A stretch of DNA of 64,000 nucleotides from DAOVXM01 sp963746255. Its GTDB lineage: Bacteria > Chloroflexota > Anaerolineae > Anaerolineales > UBA4823. Location: assembly GCA_963746255.1 (NCBI GenBank), contig CAVVAJ010000009.1:1364001-1428000 (forward strand), in the 5' to 3' direction. Shown piece by piece: positions 17,573-27,259 of the stretch; position 1 is the stretch's first letter, and the number at the start of each line of letters is the position of its first letter. The notes below the pieces were generated by a model. That model saw only the letters and a list, made by a program, of their open reading frames with translations, made no database searches and was not told where the DNA came from. The translations under genes were made by a program, and so were the position numbers.

Positions 17573-18430
17573 ATGTCCCAACCTTCTTTTCGATTCGGCA
17601 CGGTCGGATCACCTAAATTAACCCCGAAGAAACCCGGCGGGAGCGTAGGTGGCGTAATCTACAGCGCTGAACTCGGCCTATACGGGCTTGAGTTGGGCTG
17701 GGTTAGGTCCGTCCGGGTATCAGAAAAAACATGCGCAGCGATCAAATCGGCTGCTGAAGAAAATGATGTCGCTCTCAGCGTGCACGCACCATACTTCATC
17801 AACCTAAACGCGGATGAAGAGGAATGGCCAAAGTCACGCAAACGGCTTATGGACGCGGCACATTATGGGCACTTAGCGGGAGCAACCGATATCGTTTTTC
17901 ACCCGGGCTCCTATTTTGAGCGCGCCCCAGAAGAAGTACTACCAGGCGCGATCACACGATTGCAGGACTGCATAACTGAACTACGTGCAAACGACAATCC
18001 GGTTACACTGCGCCCAGAGACAATGGGAAAATCCGCTATGCTCGGTTCGCTGGAAGACACTATCAAGATGTCCCAGGAAATTGAAGGGGTTGCTCCGTGC
18101 ATCGACTTCGCCCATTTACATGCCCGGCCAGGCAATGGATCGTACAATACCTACGTTGAATGGGCGCAGACCTTAGAACTGTATGGGAGAGAATTAGGAG
18201 CATCTGCGCTCAAGGAGCTGCACTGCCACCTCTCCGGAATCGAGTATTCGGCTAAGGGTGAGCGGGAACACCTGACCCTTGAAGGATCAGATTTGGATTT
18301 TGCCTCGATTTTACAAGTGCTGCTTGATTTTGAGAGCGCTGGTCGTTTATTGGTGGAAAGCCCCATCCTGGAGAATGATGCTAGGTTGGTTAGGGACACT
18401 TGGCTCAAGCTATCAGGAGAAGGGGATTAG
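17573..18430 (+). CDS. Endonuclease IV-like TIM-barrel protein
   Basis: A 285-residue member of the AP endonuclease 2 / xylose isomerase-like superfamily. Zinc-ligand positions of endonuclease IV can be seen as SVHAPYFINL, FHPGSY, RPETMGK (Glu), CIDFAHLHA and LHCHLSG. This arrangement fits a nuclease for abasic DNA better than a sugar isomerase. The ATG follows CGGAGGACAGC, and a TATAAT lies about 60 bases upstream, so it has its own promoter. True Nfo activity is not certain. Confidence 0.85.
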   Translation: MSQPSFRFGTVGSPKLTPKKPGGSVGGVIYSAELGLYGLELGWVRSVRVSEKTCAAIKSAAEENDVALSVHAPYFINLNADEEEWPKSRKRLMDAAHYGHLAGATDIVFHPGSYFERAPEEVLPGAITRLQDCITELRANDNPVTLRPETMGKSAMLGSLEDTIKMSQEIEGVAPCIDFAHLHARPGNGSYNTYVEWAQTLELYGRELGASALKELHCHLSGIEYSAKGEREHLTLEGSDLDFASILQVLLDFESAGRLLVESPILENDARLVRDTWLKLSGEGD

Positions 18431-18484
18431 AAGCGTCACAGTTCCAATACTAAATCCATCTCTGCATACCTCATCCCACATAAT

Positions 18485-18520
18485 AAAAAAAGAGCGACAT
18501 AATTCCTGTGGCTCTTTTTA
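18485..18520. terminator. Bidirectional terminator
   Basis: AAAAAGAGC (18487-18495) pairs with GCTCTTTTT (18511-18519). The A and T runs serve both the plus-strand endonuclease gene and the convergent minus-strand gene. Confidence 0.7.
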
Positions 18521-18542
18521 CTACTGTCAGAATTACTAATGC

Positions 18543-19292
18543 TTAGCGTACCTGCCGGAAATTAATAAAAATTAAGTTGCGATTGCAGTCATCAAACGTA
18601 TCGAAGTAAATCTTGTCAGACATGGGCAAACCAGCAACATCAAATAACTGCAGCCACAACGCTTCTCGGGAGGCAACCGGCTCATCAGTTAAAAAGAACT
18701 CGTATCCGGCTTGCCCGTATTGGGGAGCAACTCCACTTAAACTGGTCTGATCCCTATATTCACCTGCCAAGACTCCACTAAGCTTAATCACAACCCCATT
18801 CAATGGAGCCCCACTCATATCCAATACTTGACCTGCAACACTCATCCAACTACAGCCAGATTCTGGATGAAAGGTTTCGCTGGAGATTGCCACTGGACTT
18901 CCCTGATCAACGACAAATGGTTTGCTCCCTGCTGCTTCTGTTGATTCCACGGTTGGCGAAGAAGTAAACATGGGGAAGGGAGTTACGGTCGCCTCAAGTG
19001 TCGCGGAGGGTCTCGGGGTATAGGTGGTGGTGGGCTCTGCAGTTGGCTGTGGGGTCCATGTCGCCGGCATCTCTAACTGCGGTGTGGGTGTCGCCGTCGG
19101 GAATTCTAGCTCCGGTGGTAAAGTAGCGGGAGGGAAAGGGTTAAGACTTGATTGTGGATTAACAAAGATAACCAGGAAAAACCCTCCAATGCACATGGTG
19201 GCTATCAATACCGCAACGGTGAGTACATTTAGGATCATCACCCAAATACTGCTGCGTGTATTAGGTGGTTCCTTATAATCGAATTCATCCAT
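18543..19292 (-). CDS. Single-pass membrane protein with Thr/Pro stalk and C-terminal Cys-bounded domain
   Basis: 249 residues: a short acidic N-terminus (MDEFDYKEPP), a TM helix (about 16-40), a Thr/Pro-rich stalk (about 45-125) and a C-terminal domain of about 110 residues. The domain starts at a Cys (SGCSWMSVAGQVLD) and ends after another (DDCNRNLIF), so a disulfide may close it. The GQVLDMSGAPLNGVVIKL strand suggests a carboxypeptidase-regulatory or Ig-like beta fold. The role is unknown. It follows the PpiC-type gene by 24 bases and is probably cotranscribed. A related domain occurs in the protein at 62994-63899. Confidence 0.7.
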   Translation of the reverse strand: MDEFDYKEPPNTRSSIWVMILNVLTVAVLIATMCIGGFFLVIFVNPQSSLNPFPPATLPPELEFPTATPTPQLEMPATWTPQPTAEPTTTYTPRPSATLEATVTPFPMFTSSPTVESTEAAGSKPFVVDQGSPVAISSETFHPESGCSWMSVAGQVLDMSGAPLNGVVIKLSGVLAGEYRDQTSLSGVAPQYGQAGYEFFLTDEPVASREALWLQLFDVAGLPMSDKIYFDTFDDCNRNLIFINFRQVR

Positions 19293-19316
19293 TTTCTTCT
19301 CTCACTCTATTCGCCA

Positions 19317-20234
19317 TTATTTAGTTAATATCACTATCTCGCTGTCCATCCTACGCTCATCCAGCCACGCTCGTATCGCCTGTTCACGCAATACAATTCG
19401 GGCATTGGGATCAATATCTCTAGCAGTATCTCGCTCAACTATGAGCAAGATATGATAACCCTTATCGGTAGCAATTACATCACTTACTTCACCGGGCTGT
19501 AAACTAAAGGCTGCCTCTTCCACCATTATGTCTGTTAAATATCCCCTTGGAAACCACCCGAGATCCCCTGCGCCAAGCGGGTCATATTCGGATGCAAGGG
19601 TCAGAAAATCAGCACCATTGCGAATTTGTGCAAGAATATCACTCGCCTCATCGGCATTATATAGCAAAATCTGTCGAGCGTGCACTTGTTCAACTTTGTT
19701 TGGAAAGCTTGCCAGGATCTGATCCCTCATCCAAGACGCAGCAATGGAACGCCGCAGGTCTGCTCCAAAACTCTGCTCATCATAGCCATATTTCGCCATC
19801 CACTCGAGAAACTGCTGTTCCCCGACGTTTGTAACCAGGCTGTTAATTCGCTGCTCCAATTGAATGTTCTCCACGATATACCCATTTTCACTAGCCGCCT
19901 GTGCCAACAGCATTTGGTTCACTAAATCAGCCATGACAATCTTACCCACATCTTCTGTTGCCAGTTGCGTGCCAGTGGCTTGGTAGAAGCGATCTACTTC
20001 AGCCAAGTATTGTTGCAGAGGAATCCCTTCGCCATTAACTTTGGCTGCCAGCGGTGGTGGTGTGCTTGTTGGTTCACTCTCCTCTGCGGTCGCGGTGGGA
20101 GTCACTGGGGTGACTTCTTGAGCTTGGTCTGTCGGTGATGGTGTTTGACTGCCACACGCGCTAAAGCCCACAATAATGAATCCAAACAACACTGTGTACA
20201 ACAACTGATTCAAGCTTACGGATATTGCAATCAT
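19317..20234 (-). CDS. PpiC/SurA-type peptidyl-prolyl isomerase lipoprotein
   Basis: About 305 residues. The signal peptide ends in the lipobox GFSAC (Cys27), a Pro/Thr-rich linker follows, then a SurA_N-like helical domain (about 65-185) and a rotamase domain (about 195-290) with HARQILLYNADEA, LASEYDPLGAGDLGWFPRG and VIATDKGYHILLIVERD. It probably folds secreted proteins on the outer face of the membrane. The frame is open from 20288, but the ATG at 20234 gives a proper signal peptide and lies exactly seven bases after TATAAT. Confidence 0.88.
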   Translation of the reverse strand: MIAISVSLNQLLYTVLFGFIIVGFSACGSQTPSPTDQAQEVTPVTPTATAEESEPTSTPPPLAAKVNGEGIPLQQYLAEVDRFYQATGTQLATEDVGKIVMADLVNQMLLAQAASENGYIVENIQLEQRINSLVTNVGEQQFLEWMAKYGYDEQSFGADLRRSIAASWMRDQILASFPNKVEQVHARQILLYNADEASDILAQIRNGADFLTLASEYDPLGAGDLGWFPRGYLTDIMVEEAAFSLQPGEVSDVIATDKGYHILLIVERDTARDIDPNARIVLREQAIRAWLDERRMDSEIVILTK

Positions 20235-20247
20235 CTGGCAGATTATA
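20232..20247 (-). promoter_or_regulatory. Leaderless promoter of the PpiC-type gene (TATAAT-N7-ATG)
   Basis: On the minus strand TATAAT (20247-20242), CTGCCAG, ATG (20234-20232). There is no room for a ribosome site. The -10 and the next four bases are the same as at gatC. Confidence 0.62.
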
Positions 20248-20361
20248 CCCGCAGAACCAGAAGAAAGCCGAGTACCGATTTGATACAAAGTACATGTATC
20301 AAATCATCGCCGTAGGCTATAATATTGTCGGTAGATCGAAGACCATCTGTAGCTCAAAGCC

Positions 20362-21039
20362 ATGGACCAACGAAGATTTCGACAAGTTTTACTAACCTTA
20401 ATCAAATGGTTGTCGCACACTACCGTGTTTGGCCAGGAATACATTCCGCCCACTGGCTCATGCATTGTTGCCGCCAATCATATGAGCCGTTTCGATGTGC
20501 CAGTGTCTTTCGCAATGATTGGTCGAGACGATGTCACTGGCTTAGCAGCAGATAAATATAAGAGATACCCATTCTTCAGTTGGTTCATCAACGCCGGTGG
20601 GGGAATCTGGATTGACCGGGAATCAGCTGATCTAAATGCTTTGAGAAAAGCGATAAAACACCTAACGAATGGGGGAGTACTTGGTATAGCACCCGAAGGA
20701 ACGCGCAGTAAAGTGGGCGCATTACTTCCCGCAAAAAGCGGCATTGCCTATCTGGCAGAAAAATCAAAATCTCCGATCGTTCCAATGGCAATCTCCGGCA
20801 CCGAAATTGCCATGCACGAACTCCTGAATTTTCGCCGTCCGCATGTGAACATTCGGATCGGCAAACCCTTCCAATTACCACCCCTTGATCGAAAAGACCG
20901 AGCTGCCAGTCTCCAGAGCAACTGTGACGAAATCATGTGCCGGATTGCGCTGCTTTTACCCCAAAAATATCATGGAGCCTATGCTGATCATCCCCGATTG
21001 GTTGAGCTGCAAGCCGTAAACACCAATAACATGACATAA
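20362..21039 (+). CDS. plsC: 1-acyl-sn-glycerol-3-phosphate acyltransferase
   Basis: A 225-residue PlsC-family enzyme that makes phosphatidate from lysophosphatidate. The catalytic HX4D motif is H40/D45 in NHMSRFD. The substrate-binding motif PEGTRSK is at about residue 112, and VPMAISG follows. A TATAAT lies 38 bases before the ATG, but no clear Shine-Dalgarno is seen. It is monocistronic and divergent from the PpiC-type gene. Acyl-donor preference cannot be told. Confidence 0.93.
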   Translation: MDQRRFRQVLLTLIKWLSHTTVFGQEYIPPTGSCIVAANHMSRFDVPVSFAMIGRDDVTGLAADKYKRYPFFSWFINAGGGIWIDRESADLNALRKAIKHLTNGGVLGIAPEGTRSKVGALLPAKSGIAYLAEKSKSPIVPMAISGTEIAMHELLNFRRPHVNIRIGKPFQLPPLDRKDRAASLQSNCDEIMCRIALLLPQKYHGAYADHPRLVELQAVNTNNMT

Positions 21040-21097
21040 GCATATACAATAGCGCGAACTGGACTATAAATCTACATTCACTAGAAATTGACCTTCC

Positions 21098-21125
21098 TTG
21101 ACAGATTTTCTAATTTGCGGATAAT
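21098..21125 (+). promoter_or_regulatory. Promoter of the pheST T-box transcript
   Basis: Consensus TTGACA (21098-21103), a 16-base spacer and GATAAT (21120-21125), placing the transcript start near 21132 just ahead of the T-box. Confidence 0.75.
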
Positions 21126-21134
21126 AGTGACAAC

Positions 21135-21477
21135 TTAAGAAAACAAAGCCTAGACCGAGGAAAGTAATCCAGTATTGGGTTGGAAACTTCCGATCCATGA
21201 CAATCCGACAGGGAGGTACGGGCCACGACTGAAACCCCTACCCGGTGGAAACTGGCCGAAGTTCCCTCGCGAGCTGCCCTTGTGAACATGCCTGGGGAGA
21301 AATCCATCTGGCAGTAGTAGTATGGGACGTGGCCCCAGCGTTAGCAGGGGAACCAATCGCCCACTAAAATCATTGATAAGTGGCGCCGTTGGTGATCAAG
21401 TGGACTGCAGCACAGCAGCCAAATTGGGTGGTACCGCGGGTAATTTATCCCGTCCCTGTTTAGGGGCGGGTTTTGTT
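21135..21477 (+). ncRNA. T-box riboswitch of pheST
   Basis: The leader senses uncharged tRNA. Stem I is closed by CGAGG (21156-21160) with CCTCG (21265-21269); the AGTA motif (21163-21166) is on its 5' side and the likely Phe specifier codon TTC (21262-21264) on its 3' side. The conserved T-box GGGTGGTACCGCGG (21426-21439) holds the bulge TGGT, which pairs with the ACCA end of tRNA-Phe. An intrinsic terminator follows (21449-21456 with 21463-21470, then TTTTG). When uncharged tRNA-Phe binds, the antiterminator should form and pheST is read. The exact specifier register is less sure than the T-box itself. Confidence 0.92.
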
Positions 21478-21560
21478 TCCCGGCGAAAGCGACTCATCTC
21501 TCGAGACCACACAGAATCATCGTGGCTGGCTTGTTTCTCTACATGCAAGTGGAGGTATGC

Positions 21561-22622
21561 ATGCAAACAAAACTAGAACAAATCCAAACATCAGCATTGA
21601 CAGATTTAGATTCAGTCCAAGAAAAAGAGGCTCTTGAACAGTGGCGCGTGACAAACCTGGGGCGCAGCTCCCCGATTATGGAGGTCTTTAATACTCTGGG
21701 AGGATTACCAAAAGAAGATCGTCCAGTCGTAGGAAAACGAGCCAATGAAGTTAAGCGCACCATCGAAGCAGCTTATGAATCGAAATCTGTCGCAATCAAA
21801 AACGCTGTACTGACCCGCTCACTGCAAAGTGACCGTTTAGATGTGACGCTTCCCGGCCGACCAATTGCCATAGGACGGCTGCACCCAGCAACACAAACGC
21901 TGCGAGAAATTTACCGGATATTTGGTGAGATGGGATTCCAAATCTACAGGTCACGTGAGGTAGAAACTGACGAATTCAATTTCCAACTGCTCAATTTCCC
22001 ACCGCACCATCCGGCACGCGAGATGCAAGATTCGTATTATATCGAGAGCACTGTTGACCGTGGTGAAGATCCTTTACTGCTGCGCACACATACATCACCT
22101 GGGCAAGTGCGCGCAATGCGTGAATATACTGCCCAATCACCCAATAATCCACCGCCCATTCGGATCATCTTGCCTGGTATGTGCTATCGCTATGAGCAGA
22201 TCAGTGCCCGCTACGAGATCCAGTTTACCCAAGTAGAAGGTTTAGCAGTTGGAAAACAAATCACTTTTGGCGACCTCAAAGGTACAATTAGCGATTTCGC
22301 TCGGCGTTTACTTGGGCAGCAAGTACGCACACGCTTCCGCGCTGCCCACTTCCCATTTACTGAGCCAAGTGCAGAAGTTGACTTTGAATGTTTTCTGTGT
22401 AATGGTGAAGGTTGTTCGGTATGCAAGCAAACCGGTTGGTTAGAAATAATGGGCTGCGGTATGGTCCACCCGGTTGTCCTGCAAAATGGAGGCTATGATC
22501 CAGCCGTTTATTCCGGTTACGCGTTTGGTATGGGTCCTGAACGTATAACAATGCTCCGCTACCGCATTGAGGATATTCGGTATTTTTGGGCAAATGACCT
22601 GCGGTTTCTGGAACAGTTTTAG
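21561..22622 (+). CDS. pheS: Phenylalanyl-tRNA synthetase alpha subunit
   Basis: A 353-residue class II synthetase catalytic chain. Motif 2/3 regions are visible: FNFQLLNFPPHHPAREMQDSYY, LLRTHTSPGQVRAM, and the closing GFGMGPERITMLRY-type block. A four-Cys cluster (CFLCNGEGCSVC) just before GWLEIMGCGMVHP is a zinc-knuckle variant seen in some PheS lineages. The start is the ATG at 21561 with GGAGG five bases upstream, not the earlier GTG at 21522. The gene is controlled by the T-box leader and overlaps nothing; pheT follows by 12 bases. Confidence 0.96.
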   Translation: MQTKLEQIQTSALTDLDSVQEKEALEQWRVTNLGRSSPIMEVFNTLGGLPKEDRPVVGKRANEVKRTIEAAYESKSVAIKNAVLTRSLQSDRLDVTLPGRPIAIGRLHPATQTLREIYRIFGEMGFQIYRSREVETDEFNFQLLNFPPHHPAREMQDSYYIESTVDRGEDPLLLRTHTSPGQVRAMREYTAQSPNNPPPIRIILPGMCYRYEQISARYEIQFTQVEGLAVGKQITFGDLKGTISDFARRLLGQQVRTRFRAAHFPFTEPSAEVDFECFLCNGEGCSVCKQTGWLEIMGCGMVHPVVLQNGGYDPAVYSGYAFGMGPERITMLRYRIEDIRYFWANDLRFLEQF

Positions 22623-22634
22623 GAGGCTATGGCG

Positions 22635-25226
22635 ATGAAAGTACCTCTTTCTTGGCTGAAGGAATATGTTGATATTGACCTGTCATGCGAGGAGTTAGCG
22701 CATAAACTCACAATGGCAGGATTGGAAGTGGAAGAGATTAAATATGTGGGTGTTAGACTACCAGGAACCAATCCTGATGGCTCAATAAATCAATCGTTCC
22801 GACCAGAGACAAAAATCACTGGTCTCGCATGGGATCCAGAAAAAATCGTGGTCGGTGCAATTAAAGAAGTTAAGCCCCACCCAAATGCTGACCGTTTAGT
22901 GCTGTGTCAATTGGATGATGCTGATCGCGAACACACCGTGCTCACCGGCGCGCCCAACCTGTTTCCGTATAAAGGAATGGGGCGTCTCAACCGACCTATC
23001 AAAGTAGCATACGCCCAAGAGGGTGCTCAGCTCTATGATGGGCACAAGGCTGAACCTGTACTGATGAAACTTAAACGGTCTACGATCCGCGGTGTTGAAT
23101 CGTATTCAATGGCATGCTCTGAAAAAGAGCTGGGTATCTCTGATGAACATGAAGGGATCATTTTTCTAGATGATGATGCCCCGGTCGGCATGCCGTTAGC
23201 AAATTATATGGGCGATGTGGTATTCGACATCGTTATCACCCCAAATATAGCCCGAGATGCGAATGTGCTTGGCGTTGCACGCGAAGTGGCCGCCATCACA
23301 AACAAAAAACTAAGGAATCCGGATTATGAGTATCATGCCGCTGGGTTCCCCATCAACAGCATGGTCTCGATCGAAATCACGGATGCCGATCTCAATCCGC
23401 GGTTTGTTGTAGGATTGATTAGAGATATCCAAATCAAACCGAGTCCTTACTGGGTTCAGCGACGATTGAGGTTAAGTGGTGTGCGACCGATCAACAACAT
23501 CGTTGACGCGACAAACTATGCGATGCTTGATATCGGCGAGCCCTTACATGCCTTTGACTATGACGTCCTTGCTACAAGAGCCGCAGGGCAATCACCCAAG
23601 ATCAACACTCGCCAGGCACGGTCAGGCGAAAAACTCACAACACTGGACGACATCGAACGGACACTTGATGACTTCACCATTCTGGTATGCGACGAGAAAG
23701 GTCCGCTCGCTATGGCTGGCGTGATGGGTGGTGCCGAGTCGGAGGTGAGTGAGAACACCAAGAATGTCTTGTTGGAGGGCGCCTCCTGGAATATGATCAA
23801 TACCCGCCGCACTGTGCTCGCCCAGAACCTGCCATCAGAAGCTGCCTATCGCTTCTCGCGCGGTGTCCACCCCGCGATGGCAGAGCGCGGGGTAAGGCGC
23901 GGGTTGGAGCTTATGCGGCGATGGTCTGGTGGAACAATCGCTAAAGGGCTTGTTGATAACTATCCAACCCCCCCAGTGAACCCAACCGTGAACATCACAC
24001 CAAAAGACGTACAGCGCTGGTTAGGAATCCAATTATCACCTGCGGAGATAGCCAAACTGCTCAACCGGCTTGAATTCGAGGTCTACATCGAGGGTGAAAC
24101 CGTTCAGGCAACAGCACCCGACCACCGACTGGATATCGGAGAAGGGATTATTGGCGTATCCGATCTTCTAGAAGAAATCGCCCGCGTATACGGCTATGAC
24201 AACATCCCAGAGACGCGCCTGCAGGACGAACTGCCCCCGCAGCTTGGCAATCCGCAGATGGAAAAAGAAGAGCGTGTGCGGGATGTCCTGGTTGAGTTGG
24301 GGCTGCAGGAAGTGATTACCTACCGGATGACATCGGTCCAGCGAGAAGCGCGCCGGTTTGCACCAAATACAACTGCCAATGACAAGCCTTATGTGAAAAT
24401 TGCCAACCCAATCGTCAACGACCGCAATGTATTGCGACAAAGTCTGCTTTCGAGTGTCCTGGAGGTTGTCGAGCGGAATGCCCGTTTGCGAGACCGCATA
24501 GCTTTATTTGAGATCAGTCCTATTTTCCTTGGATCGGAAGTCGATGATTTACCGGATGAACTGCTGAGGTTAACAATCGTATTGATCGGTCCGCGTTCAA
24601 TCGTCGGCTGGCAGCCTGTCGATAGCAGTCCAATGGATTTCTTCGATATCAAAGGCATTACTGACATCCTGCTGCGCAGTAACCATATAGATGAAGTCCG
24701 CTATGAACCCATCGAGCATCCGACATTCCACCCGGGTAAATGCGCCCGAGTCTTAATCCGCACGGACAGCAACTCGTCAGAACGCCAGGTTGGTGTGCTG
24801 GGCGAGCTGCACCCCCAAGTCCGGTTGGGGTATGACCTGCCGGCAAGCACAACCCAGTATCCTTTACTTGCTGGTGACTTTGATCTGACTGCGATTTTAG
24901 AGACCATCCCGGCACGCTTCGAGATGCAGCCTGTGCCGCCATACCCACCTGTGCTTGAAGACTTGGCAGTCGTGGTAGATGAAAACCTGCCTGCTGAACA
25001 GGTCGCAAACCTGATGCGTCAGACTGGTGGGAATCGAGTTGTGGATATACGTCTATTTGACGTCTACCGCGGTGAACAGCTCGGCTCTGGTAAGAAAAGC
25101 CTGGCATACAGCCTTACCTACCAAGCTCCAGATCGCACCTTGACGGATAAAGAGGTTGCCAAGATTCGCGATAAGATCGCCTTACGTTTAGAAAGAGAAT
25201 TTGGTGCCCATATCCGCAGTTCGTAA
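22635..25226 (+). CDS. pheT: Phenylalanyl-tRNA synthetase beta subunit
   Basis: A full-length beta chain (863 residues). It starts MKVPLSWLKEYVDIDL and has the B1/EMAP-like tRNA-binding domain (about 75-200, with PNADRLVLCQLD), the B3/B4 editing core (PINNIVDATNYAMLDIGEP), B5, the catalytic-like core, and a C-terminal anticodon-binding domain (PPYPPVLEDLAVVVDE ... LAYSLTYQAPDRTLTDKEV). The ATG at 22635 is preferred over 22629 because GGAGG lies eight bases before it and the product matches the family start. It forms an operon with pheS. Confidence 0.97.
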   Translation: MKVPLSWLKEYVDIDLSCEELAHKLTMAGLEVEEIKYVGVRLPGTNPDGSINQSFRPETKITGLAWDPEKIVVGAIKEVKPHPNADRLVLCQLDDADREHTVLTGAPNLFPYKGMGRLNRPIKVAYAQEGAQLYDGHKAEPVLMKLKRSTIRGVESYSMACSEKELGISDEHEGIIFLDDDAPVGMPLANYMGDVVFDIVITPNIARDANVLGVAREVAAITNKKLRNPDYEYHAAGFPINSMVSIEITDADLNPRFVVGLIRDIQIKPSPYWVQRRLRLSGVRPINNIVDATNYAMLDIGEPLHAFDYDVLATRAAGQSPKINTRQARSGEKLTTLDDIERTLDDFTILVCDEKGPLAMAGVMGGAESEVSENTKNVLLEGASWNMINTRRTVLAQNLPSEAAYRFSRGVHPAMAERGVRRGLELMRRWSGGTIAKGLVDNYPTPPVNPTVNITPKDVQRWLGIQLSPAEIAKLLNRLEFEVYIEGETVQATAPDHRLDIGEGIIGVSDLLEEIARVYGYDNIPETRLQDELPPQLGNPQMEKEERVRDVLVELGLQEVITYRMTSVQREARRFAPNTTANDKPYVKIANPIVNDRNVLRQSLLSSVLEVVERNARLRDRIALFEISPIFLGSEVDDLPDELLRLTIVLIGPRSIVGWQPVDSSPMDFFDIKGITDILLRSNHIDEVRYEPIEHPTFHPGKCARVLIRTDSNSSERQVGVLGELHPQVRLGYDLPASTTQYPLLAGDFDLTAILETIPARFEMQPVPPYPPVLEDLAVVVDENLPAEQVANLMRQTGGNRVVDIRLFDVYRGEQLGSGKKSLAYSLTYQAPDRTLTDKEVAKIRDKIALRLEREFGAHIRSS

Positions 25227-25228
25227 CT

Positions 25229-25264
25229 AAAAAAGGCAGGTTGGTCACACGAGACCAGCCTGCC
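25229..25264. terminator. Shared terminator between pheT and the convergent methionine operon
   Basis: A twelve-base-pair stem with one G-T pair (25235-25246 with 25253-25264). The run of A before it reads as T on the minus strand, so it best serves the minus-strand MTHFR gene and may also stop pheST. Confidence 0.75.
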
Positions 25265-25312
25265 GATACTATTTGTGAATAAGTTGGGAGGCACTCGCTC
25301 TATTGTAAGGCC

Positions 25313-27197
25313 TTAGCGGCAATTTTCCACCACTTCAGCTGCCAGATCATAACGACCAAACTGCGGCATTAGATAAATACCACTGGCAAACGACTTCATC
25401 TGATCAATCAACTCTAAGGCAATCTGAACTCCTATCTGGGGTGCCTGCTCAACGGCGGATTCCATGCGAGCATGTATCGCAGCAGGGACTCGTATTCCGG
25501 GTACTTCGTTATGTAAGAAAGCTGCGTGTCTGGGGCTGAATAATGGCAAGACCCCTACCAAGACAGGAACATTCAGCGGACCATGCTGTTCGCCATACTC
25601 ATGTAGGAATTTCATGGCCAAATTGGGCTCGTAGATCGGTTGGGTAAGGACGAAGTCAGCACCGGCCTCCAATTTACGACGTAGGTTTTTAATCTCCCGT
25701 TCGGGTTGGGCAGGGGTCAAATTCAGCGCACAGCCAACAAAAAATGAAGTGGGCTGCCCGATATCAGCGCCGGCGTGATCGATCCCGATGTTAAAGCTTT
25801 GCTTGATCAACTTGATTAATCCGGAAGGTACCAGATCATAATCATCCATTGCTTCAGGATAATCACCTATTGACGTCGGGTCACCCATGACGACAAAAAC
25901 GTTGCGGATACCTAAGGCGTGTGCCGCAAGCAGGTCACCTTGGACCCGTAGCAGATTGCGGCCCCGAGTTGGGAAATGGAGCGTGGTCTCGATGCTCACC
26001 TTGCGCTGTACCAGGTCGCAGACTGCCCAGGGGCTCATGCGCATGCGGGCCATCGGGCTATCTGCAACATTGATCACATCCGCACCTGCTTCTGCCAACA
26101 AGCTGGCACCAGCCAGCAGTTTATGGGCAGATAATCCACGTGGTGGATCCATCTCGACTGAAACCACGAATTTCTCTGCGGCAAGTTTCTGTGCCAGCCG
26201 CGATTGGTGCTCCAGGGAGGCTCAGCTCGATATCCCGTTCAGTTGGCATAGACAGATCAGCGACAGTTGGAGCGCAGCCCTCGCGGGTATTATCTAGTGC
26301 TAACCGCATGGCTGCGATATGCTTGGGAGTTGTACCGCAGCATCCACCAACAACGCTCGCACCCGCTTCACAAAAAGCCAAGGCATACTCACCAAAGTAT
26401 TCCGTGTTTGCGGGATACATGATGCGTCCACCAACCTGCTCAGGCCAACCGGCGTTTGGCATAACTGAGAAACGTGCTGAAGGGACAGCTTGATGCATCT
26501 GGCGCAAGATACGCCAGATCTGTGCCGGACCTCCCGAACAGTTCGCCCCGATCACATCAACCTCGTTCTCAGCCAATAAGCGGGCGACTTTTGCGGGCGA
26601 ATCACCAAGTAGAGTGAGGTCATCACGGGTGAAGGTCATTGACGCCACAACCGGTACATCACTTACCTGACGAGCAGCACGGACAGCCGCGATCAATTCA
26701 TACAAATCGCTGAACGTCTCCAGGATCAACAGGTCCACTCCCGGCGCAACCAATGCTTGAATCTGCTCGGCAAAAGCGGTTTCAGCATCTTCGGGCTGTA
26801 CTCGCCCGTATGGCGCTAAACGGACTCCTAAAGGCCCCACATCGCCTGCAATCAAGATTTCTCGAAAAGTATCTCCCCGAGCCTGCTGGGCCAATTCCAC
26901 TCCAGCGCGATTTATATCGTTGACTTGTCTTTCCAGACCCCGCAAGCCAAGTTTATATGAGTTAGCACCGAAAGTATTGGTTTGGATGATCTGAGCGCCA
27001 GCTTCGATATAAGCACGGTGGGTTTCCGCGACGAGGGCGGGGTGGGTTAAATTGAGTGCATCAAAACATTGTCCAAAATCGATACTGTAGGCATTCAGCA
27101 CAGTTCCCATCGCACCATCACTCAACAAAGGTATGCTGGTATCTGCTAAAAGACGTGTGAATTTATTTTTCTCGAAATCGTCCATCACATGCTCCAA
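25313..27197 (-). pseudogene. Bifunctional homocysteine S-methyltransferase / methylenetetrahydrofolate reductase, frameshifted
   Basis: The N-terminal half (26121-27197) is a homocysteine methyltransferase domain with GAMGT, GANCSGGP and VGGCCGTTPKHI zinc-cysteine motifs. The C-terminal half (25313-26167) is a MetF-type reductase (VSVEMDPPRG, VFVVMGDPTSIGDYP, GADFVLTQPIYE). This is the domain order of Bacillus YitJ. The halves are in different frames. Removing one base of the GGG at 26215-26217 joins them as IELSLLEHQSRLAQKLAAEKF, which is natural family sequence. The gene follows metH by 62 bases and should share its SAM-riboswitch control. It may be intact in reality if the extra base is a sequencing error. 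Confidence 0.87.
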
Positions 27198-27259
27198 AAA
27201 GCAAATTCACTAACAGCAAAAATTGTATCCACAATACCTGGTATTGGTCTACGCGATGA

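Noticed and set aside
21110..21356. Minus-strand frames of 65 and 68 codons
   Set aside because: They lie in the T-box leader, whose conserved RNA elements explain the sequence.
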